DNA of 64,000 bases, taken from positions 3,081,101 to 3,145,100 of the forward strand of contig CM030863.1 in NCBI GenBank assembly GCA_018105865.1, read 5' to 3'. The notes under the pieces were generated by a model. It saw only the letters and a program-made list of their open reading frames with translations. It did no database searches and had not been told where the DNA came from. This document shows positions 11,691-22,994 of the stretch, piece after piece. This DNA comes from Metaphire vulgaris (Eukaryota; Annelida; Clitellata; Crassiclitellata; Megascolecidae). The position numbers and the translations under genes are program-made. Position 1 is the stretch's first letter, and every line of letters starts with the position of its first letter.

Positions 11691-12072
11691 ATTTCCTGCC
11701 ATCAGTAGGCTATATAGTTATGTGTAGATAGGTAGGAAATAAATTTATCACCCATAGGATATGATTTCATTTCGAACCAATGCTATGCACAGGTATAGAA
11801 AGACAGAAGATAGGAAATAAATTTATTACCGGTTATAATTTTATTTCCCCACCAACAGCAGGCTATATAGTTATATGTAGAAAATAAAGTTATTGCCTGC
11901 TACTATCCGTATGCATTAAAGTGATTAAAGCTATTTTTAGATATTATGTTAATAGGCGGAAATAACTTTATACGGAAATAAATTTATACGTATGCCACAT
12001 AATTTTATTTCCCTAGCAACCGCAGGCTCCGCCCAGGAAATAATTTTTTGGCGGAAATAAATTCATACGACA

Positions 12073-12650
12073 CCGCTATACACGATTCAGCTCGTGTGCG
12101 AAGTTCATCAGCTTCAGACGGTATGCAGGACGAATAGGCCTGCACGTCGTCAACATAGGCGCGCATCATAAAGCCAAACGATTCAATGATTCGGTCAATG
12201 TTCGCAGTGTAGAGTATGAATAATAGCGGACCCAGCACGGAACCTTGGAGCACGCCATGGAGGACCCGAGAGGGAGTAGACGTCTTTCCCATCCAACTGA
12301 CCAGCTGGGACCTGTCGTCAAGATAGCTGCGAATCCAGGCGAGAACCACCCAAGTTATCCCGTAAGAGCACTCAAGCCGGTCAAGCAGGATCCCATGGTC
12401 GACTGTGTCGAAGGCGGCCGAGCTGTTGAGGAGGCAGCTGAGCGCCTGTCGACCACTGGCCACCGATTCGATCAAATCATTGACAATCCGTAGGACCGCT
12501 GTTTCCGTCGAGTGCCCCCGGCGGTAAGCAGATTGATTTTTCGGCAGGAGACCATTCACATTCAAGTAGGCAACAAGCCTGTTATTAACCAGTCTCTCCG
12601 CCAACTTCGATGTTTTATGCTGCACTTCATGGTTCTAGGTGGAGTTCAAT
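12073..12650 (-). pseudogene. CR1/L2-like LINE, reverse-transcriptase palm region
   Basis: One open frame on the minus strand carries ordered reverse-transcriptase motifs: an RRGHSTETAVLR block (motif 1/2), the AAFDTVDHGIL motif with the first catalytic Asp, a GVLQGSVLGPLLF motif (usual PQG changed to LQG), and the catalytic YVDD (usual YADD) near 12150. The frame is intact up to the element boundary at 12073 and resumes at 5460. The family copies itself into DNA by target-primed reverse transcription. 5'-truncated near 12650. Confidence 0.9.
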
Positions 12651-12794
12651 CACCTCGCTGCTTTGGCCCGTGTGTCAGGGATTGCGGATCGCTGATCAAG
12701 CACCTCGCTGCTTGAAAGATTCAGGCGATTTTTGCCTGACTTTGATCAGAAAGTTAGGCGTCAAGACGATCCATTCATTTGGCAAAGCTTTAAC

Positions 12795-12795
<1 letters not shown>

Positions 12796-12825
<30 letters not shown>

Positions 12826-13735
12826 CTTCTTCTTCTTCTTCTTCTTCTTCTTCTTCTTCTTCAAGTGCCATGTATTGCTACGTCGGCGACCATGGATTTT
12901 CACTCTTCTCTGTTTCTGGTGTTTCTTATTAGTTCAATGTTGTTTTTAGCTCTTATTGCTTCTCTTAGGCTCTCTATACACTTTATTTACTGTCTTCATC
13001 TTGCTCTTTTACCCTCTATTCGCCATTTTTCAATCCATCCTGTCTAATTAGATGTCCGAACAATTCCAACTGTTGCTTCCTTATTGTTTGTAGAAGTTTT
13101 CTTTTTACACCAAATACTTGTAGTACTTCCTCGTTTGTTATTTTTTCTGTCCATGAGATTTTTTGCATACGTCTGAGAGATACGTCTGAGATACGATCTG
13201 AGATACGTCTCTGCAGCTTCCAGTTTCCTTTCTGTTGTTTTTGTCAACGTCCATGTTTCTGACCCGTACATCAGAACTGCCCACAAATAACTTTGAAGAA
13301 TTCTGAGCCGTGTTGTTGTTGCAATGTGTTAATTAGTGAGGATCTTTTTAAGTTGTGTGAAGGCTGTCTTCGCCATTCCTATTCTGGTTTAAATGTCCTT
13401 TTCACTCCTCCCATCGACTGTGAAAATGCTTCCTAGATATTTGAACTGTTTTACCTGTTTTATGTCTATCCCCCTATATTGTAATCTACACCTAGGAATT
13501 TCTTTCTTTTTTGTTATTAGCATAGACCCTACAGTACGTCTTTTTGTATTTATTCTTAATCCTTTCTTTTCACTCTCTTCTGTCACTCTGTTTAATAACC
13601 TTTGTATTTTCCTTCTGTGTCTGCCGCTAGCATGGTGTCATCTGCATATCGTTGGTTATTTATATTCTTTCCTCCTATCCCTTCTAACTTTTATATTTTT
13701 GCATTATCGCTTTAACACTTTACTGCATTAATTTA
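12796..13735 (-). mobile_element. LINE fragment with (GAA)n 3' tail
   Basis: On the minus strand, pieces read GLRINTKRRTVGSM and QFKYLGSIFTVDGRSEKDI (13390-13586), then VLMYGSETWTLTKTTERKLE and ISQTYAKNLMDRKNN (13050-13290), the C-terminal third of an RTE/Jockey-like reverse transcriptase. The 12796-12861 (CTT)n run is its (GAA)n tail. A closely similar fragment with the same tail lies at 21489-22380, so the tail belongs to the family. Frameshifts are frequent. Confidence 0.85.
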
Positions 13736-13904
13736 GAAACACGTTCTTTAGACGAGCTCCACTTATATAAACGCATCATTGCAGAGTTGACTAAACACAG
13801 ATTTTATGTAGAAACAACGTCAGAAGCAGTCAAATTAATATTGTGATGATCACATGTAATGAGTGGTTGGTGAAGGAATTTGCGTATGATTTGCATATTA
13901 TTTA

Positions 13905-15161
13905 GATATGGCTGTTGTGTTTGATAAACCATAGCGCTTTGCTTCATTACTCAGCATCTACACAGCGTCCTTCAGGCCATCTTCATTTCCTTCAATGATA
14001 CCGACATCATCAGCAAATCTCAGGTTGTTTATGCGTAGTACATGCACTGCTATTCCCTTTACAAGTTCCATTATCTTGTCCATTGCCCTTTCCAAGTCAG
14101 AGATGAATATCATGGGTACATTGTCTCGTTGCCTTGATCCTCTGCTTGTGTTGAACCAGTTTCCAATCTCTCCACAAATTCTCACGGCTGATTTTGCATT
14201 GTTGCTGATATCTTTCGACAGTCTTAGCAGCTTACCTGTATTATTTACTCCATGGGACTCTAGCACAGCCCAAGTCACAGTCTGATCTATGCCATCAAAC
14301 GCTTTCTGAAAATCGACAAAGAAGTTGTATACTTTCACATCTTCCGTCTTGTTTTTTTCTGCAATCAATCGTATCGCTAGTACATGCTGTGTTGCTGTGT
14401 TGCACTTCGGTCTTTTATGAATCTTAGCGAAGTATTCTTCCATGTGTATCCTAAGTTTATCGATGAACTTTGAAATGACAAAACCAATGGTGTTTGGACA
14501 GAAAGATATTGCAAGAAAGATCAAAGTGGATGGATTCGAATAGGAAAATGTGGAAAATTTCACTTACCTTGGAAGCAACATGACACATGATCTGGACTGC
14601 AAGAAAGAAGAAACAATAAGAGCAGCGAAATCCTTAGGAAATCTGAAGGAAATGGACAATGTCTGGAAGAGCAAAGCAATAAGTCTCAGAAGAAAAAAGA
14701 AGATTCTTGAAACATGTATTTTCAGCAGCTTCTTGTATGGTTGCGAGACTTGGACCGTCACAAAAGAATGGGAGAGAAGAATTTTAGCATCTCAAAAGAA
14801 AATGCTATAGAAAAATTCTCAGAATTGGATGGGTTGAAAAGATCAGCAACGAGGAACTACACAAGAAAATCCTGCCAAAGGAAACCTTTATGCAAAAAGT
14901 TATACAGAGGAAATTGCGTCTCTTTGGACATATTTGTTGTATGAAAGATGATCGAAAGATTAAGACTATAATGCTGGGAATAATGGACGGTTCCAACAAG
15001 AAAGGAAGGCCACACGGGGAATGGTGTGATGACATTTGTGATTGGCGTTGAAAATGTCTCCAAGAACTATGCCATATAGTCATATAGTTACGAACAGAAA
15101 AGATTGGGACAAAACTGTAATGATTGCATCAGACACCAACGGGCACTGAGCCCATGTTTAT

Positions 15162-15216
<55 letters not shown>
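13905..15216 (+). mobile_element. LINE with 5' inversion (twin-priming structure) and (GAT)n tail
   Basis: The plus-strand part (about 14483-15157) encodes the C-terminal region: ENFTYLGSNM, SSFLYGCETWTVTKEWERR, QRKLRLFGHIC and KKGRPHGEW, ending in (GAT)n at 15158-15216. The minus-strand part (14478 down to 13905) encodes the preceding region: QHVLAIRLIAEK, YNFFVDFQKAFD, NNLRFADDVG (catalytic ADD) and NEAKRYGLS. The two parts are contiguous in the family but face each other with the junction near 14480. This is the classic product of twin priming. Stops show it is inactive. Confidence 0.85.
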
Positions 15217-16020
15217 AATGATGATGTTGTTGTTGTTGTTGTGTTTGGTTGTTGTTGTCAGGCGACAGGAAGACGATTGGCTGTCCGGTAGCGAATAGCG
15301 AATCGGAGGACGGTGAAAGAGGTCATGCAGAAGAGACGACCAATGGACGAGGACGGGGATTCGAATTAGGACAATTCGTGAATGCGTAATGATCTTCTTC
15401 GGAAAGTGGACGGACGAAGAGGGCGTCGCTGAAGAAGTTCCGATCGACGAGCGATCGTTTCATTTTAAATTAAATGTTTTTAGCTTAGCCTATGTTTTAG
15501 TCGATGTAAAATTACGATAGAAAGTCGTGTTGAATAGCTGTGACAAGATTGTTGTGTCTCTGTTGGAAAACAGGACCTTTCTTATTTGTTTAATTGAAGT
15601 TTAAACTTGTGTGGATTGAGAATTGTAAAATGTTGCTCTTGGTTACTACTGTAGGCTGTCACCCTAGAATATTGATAAGTTACCGATAGTAGAAAAGACT
15701 GTTGGACGATTAAATTGAATGGCAGCTATAGTTTGTTAAAATTGTATTTCATTGTTTAATATTAATTTATTAATTAATATTATTAATAATTTAATATTTT
15801 ATAAGAATTGTGTGGTGCTAGAGTAGTATGCAACCATTCCACCCTTGAGTTAAGATACTCATAGTGAGTATTAGTTACTCCTAGACTTTACCGACGAGCA
15901 GCTCAGAGCTGCCATGGGTGGATACGTCACAATATAAATGATGCAAACGTGAAAATGAACAGAAATAATTGAAATAAATTTTCAAATGTCAATCAAGTAA
16001 CATTTTAAATTATATGTATG
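15217..16020. other. No gene recognised
   Basis: Starts with a (GTT)n run (15225-15260) and a GC-richer segment with many 'gacgag' words (15260-15460), then AT-rich sequence. I searched it on the minus strand for the missing second exon of the Ly6 paralogue (Cys-x-Cys followed by DLCN) and did not find it. Confidence 0.5.
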
Positions 16021-16071
16021 CTCTTACTAATAAAACTCATGCAATGAAAACTAAGAAATGTTGATACTCGC

Positions 16072-16264
16072 CTAACACGGCAACATCTGCCGTGAATTTT
16101 TCGCACGAATATTCGCCTTTACATGTAGGTACAAGTGCAGATACGAAGGCTCCATCATTGCAAAAGGTATTGTCTACGTCGCAGTGAAAGCATTCGATGG
16201 CCTCTGATGACGCCAACAGAGCGACAACCAGCAATAGAGACAACAGAATACGTGCAGCCATCAT
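16072..16264 (-). CDS. Ly6-like paralogue, first exon only (GC donor)
   Basis: From the ATG at 16264 this exon encodes a signal peptide (AARILLSLLLVVALLASSEA) and the first Ly6 cysteines (IECFHC, FCND, PTCKG, YSCEKF). It aligns residue for residue with the first exon of the Ly6 gene at 25966-26167, including the same phase-1 splice point. At the donor the paralogue has GTGAGT, whereas this copy reads GCGAGT. Either it uses a rare GC-AG intron or the site has decayed. No second exon with the CFCN and DLCN part was found downstream, so it may be a truncated duplicate. A functional fold would need that exon. Confidence 0.65.
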
Positions 16265-16525
16265 CACCGAGCGAATCCTGATGAAAAATCAAAACATGCA
16301 CACTATTAGAAGCTGTAATACCTACTCTGTCCCATTTGCAAGGACAAATACAAGACTACTATAATAATTAAAGGACGTCATATATGGAATAATCTTACAA
16401 TATCGATAAAAAATATAACCTGCTTAACAATTTCAAGAATAAACTCAAACTAACACTCATTACCCAATAATAACTTACTAAGCCAACATTTTAAATATGA
16501 AATTATAAATAAATATGCTTTAAAA

Positions 16526-17045
16526 TCATCATCATCAACAACCATAGGTTCAACGCCCGTAGGTGCCCGATGCCTTTTCCACTATTGTCTACCACACCTC
16601 TCTGTTTTGCGCGGCATGGCTTAGCCTTTGTAGGCCGTCTCCGCCCCACTGCGCAAAGTCGTCCGCCCATTCTCTATGTGGTCTGCCCCTTCTGTTCGTT
16701 CCCTTAATTATTCCAAACACTAAGGTCTTGATTTTTCTGTCCTTCATTCTACAGATATGCCCAAACAGCCTTAGTTTTCTTTTTATACTCATCTGAATTA
16801 AATTTTCTTTCATTTGTACTCTCCGGTATATCTCCTCATTATGTATCTTGTCTATTAATCGGATTCGTAGTAATTTCCGGTAGCACTTTCTCTCAAACGT
16901 TAATATTTTTCTTTCTATCTCCTTCGTGTACACCCAAGCTTCACATCCATATAACATGCTGCTGAACACACTTGTCTGCAATACTCGCATTTTTGTTTTC
17001 ATTTGTATTTCTTTACTTTTCCAAATCTTGTCCATGGCTTGCAAT
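16526..17045 (-). mobile_element. 5'-truncated LINE C-terminus with short (GAT)n tail
   Basis: The minus-strand frame at 16589-17044 contains VFSSMLYGCEAW, KRKLRLFGHICRM and RRGRPHREWADD, the same C-terminal signature as the twin-primed LINE at 13905-15216. A short (ATC)n run at 16527-16537 marks the tail. The frame is open for 151 codons, so this is a relatively young truncated copy. It begins abruptly at about 17045. Confidence 0.85.
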
Positions 17046-17151
17046 ACTCATATAGTAAAGAAGTGCAGGGGCGGACCTTAATAGTCGCCTTCATAATTAT
17101 TATCATTATTCACCTCTAATTGATCAATGTTAACATAGACTAAGTCGAATG

Positions 17152-17402
17152 TCTGTTAGATATAGTAGATAGGGATTGGTTGTAATGATGTTCGCTGATT
17201 TCTATTGGATGCTATCTCATAATAAAAGACTAAGTTCGGGGCAGCTGAGGGCTTTCCTCTGGCTCGCTAGCGACATCGGACTTTGAGAATATTACACAGG
17301 GTCAGAGGATAGCACGGCGAACCGAGCAGTCAATTCCATCATCATAAGACTCGTGTGATCTGGTTCCCCAAGTAGTAGACGGGCCCAAACTCCTGTTTAC
17401 TA
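17152..17402 (+). repeat. Second LTR-like dispersed block
   Basis: Carries an AATAAAAG signal at about 17221 and a terminal segment (gttccccaagtagtagacgg...) resembling 538-578, which suggests two members of one repeat family. No target duplication was found. Confidence 0.3.
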
Positions 17403-17409
17403 TACTGAT

Positions 17410-18475
17410 GTCGCTTTGGCTATGCTGACTTCTATCTCCTTTCCACATGACAGGTCCTGTGTCATCAGTGATCCTAGATAAGTGAACATCTCCACATTTT
17501 CTATTTCCTTTAAAATATATACCTCTATATCTGCAAATATGCATTATCTATGTCTCCTTGTTAATTTTACATTATCTTTATCTGCAAATATGCATTATCT
17601 ATGTATTTTTGTTAGTTTTACATTATCTGTATCTGCTGTATACTGTAAGAATTGTGCATTACGTATGTCTGTTATTAATATTAATATACCTCATATAATA
17701 ATACAAGTTTATTTTGGTTGCTTCTTTTCGGGATTGCCGATCCCTTCAGTAGCCTACTTCATCCTGTCATTCAAGTATTAATAATATGTATTAACTAGTT
17801 AAGATCAAAATTATCATGTTTATCTTTTCAAACTGTTATTGAATTTTGAACTGTCTGATTATAAATAACTATTATATGTAATATGTAGGCCTATGTATGA
17901 CGTTGAAGAAATAAATTGAATTGAAAAATCATAAAATCAGTGTCAAATTCAGACATATCTTACTTAATTCACAGAGCAAGTGTACTGCAGAATTTAAAAA
18001 ACTGTGAAATTTAGAGACGCCGACATTTGTTATACTGTAGTCGAATCGCGTAATTTGCAGAACTATGATAAAAGTATGGGTTTTCATATTTTCAATGTAA
18101 ACAGCAGAAACCACAGTTTTTGCTAAATGTTCAAACCTGTTGTAAAGATTTTCAAGACGCCGTCTGCTCAACTACTGAACTTCGGAGTTCACTGACGCTC
18201 AGAAGGGCAAATACTTCGTTTACATGTATATATCGGACGCTGATCACAGCAGGATGTTCGAATTGGATGATGTTATTGGTTGCGCCGAATATAAAAAAAT
18301 GATTGGCCTTCGTTTCAGCCTATAAAGCCAAATATGACGTTCTAAATAGGACATCATTATAATTAACCTTCTTGTGATTACGTCAGTAGTAACTCTCTGA
18401 CCCGTAAGGAAATCTTTCGAATTCATGCGCTATCCGTGTTTCTCTGCAAACTTACTTTACATTAATAGTGGTAGC
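17410..18475. other. No gene recognised
   Basis: AT-rich DNA with two imperfect ~70-bp direct repeats around 17520-17640 ('tctgcaaatatgcattatct' appears twice and 'ttttacattatct' repeatedly). ORFs of 60-99 codons here have no recognisable motif. Confidence 0.5.
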
Positions 18476-18479
18476 ACTG

Positions 18480-18534
<55 letters not shown>
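18480..18534. repeat. (TAG)n microsatellite
   Basis: About 18 TAG/GTA triplets in a row. No adjacent LINE coding sequence was recognised. Confidence 0.9.
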
Positions 18535-18539
18535 ACTTC

Positions 18540-19234
18540 TTTAGCGCCATTGTGGTAGTACGTCTGCACCAGTCGATGGTCGCTTCAGTAAATAATCATA
18601 GTTGTGATCTTGACCGTGGTGATTCGAGGTTGTAATCCAGAGTCCGTACTTCCAGATTCTACTAATTCCTTTGCAACCATTTTAGTGCGTAATATTTCTT
18701 TTAAAATTAATCAGAGAATGAATGTGACAAACTATTTTTTCATTAGCTGTTATGCGATGCAGCGGGAAAATATCTTAGCGTTAAATTGTTCTAGAATACT
18801 GTGGTTACATTATTGACTCCTGAGATGGTGAAGCAGATTAGCGCAAGCGTTTCATCGTATGGCGTAACAATGATGGCAGGTCATTTTTTATCCCCTTAAA
18901 TTTTAAAAAATAACAACAAAATTTGTTATATCAGATTAAAATGTGACCATTCTTGGGTAAGGTTCCACCCCAAAACACGACCTCAGAACACCAGACATGA
19001 GAATCCGTTCTGCGGTTTGGTCTTTAGACCTCTCAGATTCATTTCCCTATTAACTTTCAAGACGACACATATACAGCCTACACTTCATATTGCCGTTTGA
19101 AATAATAAATTACAATAATAACTAGCTGTTAACCTGTCAAAAATGACGGGGAGAGAGGCTATCTCCTTCCCAGATTTATTGCAAAAGTTCATATTATTAC
19201 ATATAGCAAATTTTTCAAATCTGAAAAGTAAAGT
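18540..19234. other. No gene recognised
   Basis: Mixed sequence with short ORFs on the plus strand only (18604-18816), without recognisable domains. Confidence 0.5.
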
Positions 19235-19775
19235 GAATGCGTAGATCATCATCTAAAATTTGCCCTATGTGCTCACTGGGTGGTATTGCCTCCCCCACCA
19301 CAGGGGTGCTGAACACCATAACGGAACTTACGACTACGGTTCGGGCCTACAATTCCATTGGAATTTGGTCCCCACGGAAGATGCACCCTCCACTGTTACC
19401 TACGGCCCCGTTTGGGCTTACGGACCCAAAGTGGCTTTGCCTCCCACGGAAGGTTGGGCCTATTTGTCTCCGGGGGTTGTGCCCTTAGTGAAGGATACAG
19501 TCCCCCACGGGGGCTGGGGCTAGGTCTCCCACGGGAGACTGTGCCCCCAGTAAGGCCTACGGCCTCACACGGGGGGCTTGGGCTTGGTTTCCGACGGGAG
19601 GCTGCGCACCAAGTAGGGCCTACGGCCCCCACGTCGGTTGGGGCTGGATTTACGACTGGAGGCTTCGTCCCCTTCCAATAGGGTCTACAGGCTACGGTCC
19701 AAGACTGGGGACTGCGTCCCCAGTAGGGCCTACGGCGCCACACGGGGTACTGCGCCCCAGTGGTACCGTACAACG
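19235..19775. repeat. GC-rich degenerate minisatellite
   Basis: Repeated phrases 'gggcctacggcc', 'cacggg' and 'actgcgcccc/gtcccc' recur at roughly 50-60-bp spacing over about 540 bp. This makes overlapping open frames on both strands rich in Gly/Pro/Thr, which I treat as artefacts of the repeat. Base composition is clearly unlike the AT-rich flanks. Confidence 0.75.
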
Positions 19776-20870
19776 TGCATTCAATTACTGTAGGGCGATT
19801 CGTCAAGCTGCAATGAAGACGCTTCGTCAAACGTTCCGTCGATTATAAAGTTTGGTTGTCAATGGCAATGATGTCTTCCAACATCTACGTGTGGCGTGAC
19901 TGACAAACTTACCTTACCTTACAGAGAGCATTATTATTTAAGATTATGCACATCTATAGCACCATTTCTAATACCCAAAGGTATCAATCGACGTTACTTC
20001 AAATCCATTCGTAGAATAACAGGTTATTCCGAAGATCAGTCAGAGGGAAACATAAAGAGACTATGGAGGAAATACCAATTGGAAAAGATGTGTTTTAAGT
20101 CTAGATCTGAAAGTACTCAGTTTATTGGAAGATCTGACAACCAGAGGGAGACAATTCCATAATTTTGGCCCAGAAATAAAATAATCTCTCTTGGCAGTGT
20201 CAGTGTTGGTTCTAGGTACATTTAACAATGAATCAGCAAACTTTATATTATTATATTTATATTATTATTTATATTATAAGAACGACAAGATTAACGTGAC
20301 ATAATGTCTAACGACTGCAAGGGCACATACCAATAACGATATTAAATAGTAATGAACTTTGTCATTATACATAGCATACAAATTACAGTATAATCATAAA
20401 CAGCTATGGCTATCGGGGGAGAAGTTTTTGGCAGTGAGCAGTAGTCTTGTGTGATATTTTATCTGAGATAAATTGTAGACATTTGTCCTCTAGTTGTCCT
20501 CTAGCGATTGCCTACCTGAATATACAACCTTGACCACCACGGTCTACGAAATACGGAATATGAATTTTACCAAGATTGAGCGCTCGTGAACAAGCTGGTG
20601 CATTGCGCCAAGCTTTCTGGCATTGCCATAGAAATTTCGTTTTACTTACTCACTTACTTACTTACAATGTTAGCCTTTCGTAAAAGAAGCAAAACATGAA
20701 AATGTTTGCACCAGGCCAACTTAATATAATATGCAGTAGAGGCTTTTTCACACCATTAAGTTGATTCCCTTTTTATCTCACATAAGCTCAGTGTACTTAT
20801 TATAAGGAAAGCAAGAATATATGATGGGAAACATACAAAGAAAAGTAAACTATAGTCTCCTAGAGTAAGC
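19776..20870. other. No gene recognised
   Basis: AT-rich; a frame at 19896-20162 (88 codons) shows no known motif. Short (TTAC)n-like runs occur near 19907-19920 and 20645-20665. Confidence 0.5.
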
Positions 20871-21117
20871 AGTTGATGACAAATAACAAGCGTTAGTTTC
20901 TGCAACTTCCTGGCAATATATTATTGTACCAGGGAGCTGCAGGAAATAAAGCTTGTTATTTGTAACCAATAAAGTACACATTTTAAACGCCCGGTTTAAT
21001 TTAAGCTTCCTGGTATAATAATAATAATAATATATTATTACTTTATTATGCCAAAAAGCTGTAGGGACTAACGCTTGTTATTTGTAACCAATAAAATTAT
21101 CCATTTTAAACTTCCGC
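20871..21117. repeat. Direct and inverted copies of a ~50-bp segment
   Basis: The segment 'cttgttatttgtaaccaata' occurs at 20951-20970 and again at 21076-21095 in direct orientation. Its inverse (acaaataacaagcgttag) occurs at 20879-20896. Between the direct copies lies an (ATA)n stretch. The arrangement could be a small foldback element. Confidence 0.6.
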
Positions 21118-21488
21118 ATTAAAATATATTAATAATAATATTCGTAATAGTAATAATAACAGTGTTCAGAGTAGAACAATTGGGTCTGCTTTGTTTGAAT
21201 ATATAAAGTCTTTGAGAAGGCAATAATTCTCATCCCCTTATAAATATCACGCTGCAGCGCAGTTATGAAGTTTGTGTACGCAGTTATAAACGCAGTTATA
21301 TTACATTTACATGTACATAAATTTAGATTGTCATATATACTTCATTGTATATCGGTCCACGTTATATCAGCGACTATCATAATATAGTTGTAAAAAGTAT
21401 AATATAACAGAGAGATCATTGCATTTAGCAGAATATTTTGCCTACAATATGTAGATTCAAATTTTTATTTATCGTCAAAGTAATTTTT

Positions 21489-22380
21489 CTTCTTCTTCTT
21501 CTTCTTCTTCTTCTTCTTCTTCTTCTTCTTCTTCTTCATGTGCCATGTATTGCTACGTCGGCAACCATGGATTTCCACTCTTCTCTCTTTCTGACTTTCC
21601 TTATCAGTTCGATGTTGTCTTTAGTTGTTGCTACTTCTCATAGGCTGTCTGCATACTTTATTCTTTGTCTTCCTCTTGCTCTCTTTCTCTCTATTTTTCC
21701 TGGTATGACTAGATTTTCTCATCCATCCTTTCTAATTAGATGTCCGAAAATTCCAACTGTTGCTTTCTTATGGTTTGTAGCAGTTTTCTTGTTACGCCAA
21801 CAGCTTTTATTACTTTCTCATTGGTTAATTTTTTCTGTCCATGAAATATTTTGCATACGTCTGAGAAACCATATCTCTTTCTGTTGTTTTTGTCAACGAC
21901 CATGTTTCTGATCCAAACATCGGAACTGATCCGTACATCAGAACTGCCCACACATACTGTAACTTTGAGGAATTCTGATCCGTGTTGTTGTAATGTGTTT
22001 GTTTGGGAGGATCTTTTTAAGTTGAGTGAATGCTGTATTCGCCATTCCTATTCTGGTTTTAATGCCCTTGTCACTCCTTCCATCACTTGTGAAAATGCTT
22101 GCTAGATATTTGAACTAAGTTACCTGTTTTATTTCTATCCCCAATATTGTAGTCTACAACTACAAATTTCTTTTTGATATTACCATACTGTTCGTCTTAT
22201 TTGTATTTACTGGATTATTAGTTCTTTCTTTTCACTCTCTTTTGTCGTCCTGTATAATAGCGTTTGCAGTTTTCTTTCTGTATCTGCCATAGGTGTGGTG
22301 TCGTCTGCGTATCGTACATGTATGTTATTAAGATTCTTTCCTGCTATGTTTATCCCTTCTAATCCTTATATTTCATTCAT
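21489..22380 (-). mobile_element. Second LINE fragment with (GAA)n tail
   Basis: Runs parallel to 12796-13735: the (CTT)n tail is followed by 'atgtgccatgtattgctacg' in both copies, then the minus-strand C-terminal reverse-transcriptase region with frame breaks. It shares about 0.9 kb with the first copy, and its 5' end breaks off near 22380. Confidence 0.85.
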
Positions 22381-22497
22381 AATCTATTCCCCAAGGTCAT
22401 TAGGAAGTATTAAATAGATAAGTTCAGGCTGATATGACGTCCGTGTCATTTGGGCTCAACGAGCTGGCAAGTCCAAACCAACCCTTTCCCTCCACGA

Positions 22498-22566
22498 CAT
22501 CATCATCATCATCATCATTGTCGTCGTCGTCGTCCACGTCGTCATCATCATCATCATCAGCATCAT
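22498..22566. repeat. (CAT)n/(CGT)n compound microsatellite
   Basis: Runs of cat and cgt/gtc triplets. No flanking gene. Confidence 0.85.
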
Positions 22567-22994
22567 AATTTTCTTCTAATTCTTCTTTATTCGTCAGTCA
22601 CGTGTCATCGACACACTGAGTAACCCAGTTCCTCCGCAATGTTCTGTCGCCTTTGTTTTTCTCCGAACGCAGGTCAATGCGTTCCAAATCATTTCTTTGT
22701 GTTTCGATCAGTGATGTAGCCATAGGGAGGGGGAAATGCTCCCGGGCGCTGAAGATAAGGGGCGAAAAAGGGTAATTTTAAAATATTTCAGAAGAAAATA
22801 AATAACTTTCCATGTCATATAAGTTCAAGAACTTTTTTGCTCGTCAGGCACCTCAAACGTTTGACTGACTATGAGCCTTTACAGTGCTTGTCCAGACTCT
22901 GCACATAAATTTCAAACATTTTGTTTCGCAAACATTTAAAAAGTCTGATTTTCTCTCACGCACGAGATATAGGCCTAAGTAGAGTAAAGTGTTC

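Larger units (their letters stand above)
5461..12072. mobile_element. 6.6-kb inverted-repeat DNA transposon (Ginger1-like ends)
   Basis: The left end TGTCGTATAAAATTATTTCC matches the inverse of the right end GGAAATAAATTCATACGACA at 18 of 20 positions. The 4-bp direct repeat CCGC flanks it at 5457-5460 and 12073-12076. Removing the element and one CCGC restores an uninterrupted LINE reverse-transcriptase frame (SCIA joined to AVRVW), so both ends are exact. TGTNR termini with a 4-bp CCG-type target are what I recall for Ginger1 elements. The arms carry opposed arrays of a ~113-bp repeat. No Ginger transposase is visible, so it is non-autonomous. It has itself received hAT, MITE and LINE insertions. 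Confidence 0.85.

Noticed and set aside
12732..12932. Poly-serine ORF and overlapping poly-leucine ORF
   Set aside because: Both are translations of the (CTT)n tail of a minus-strand LINE.
15104..15298. Poly-methionine ORF
   Set aside because: Translation of the (GAT)n LINE tail and the following (GTT)n run.
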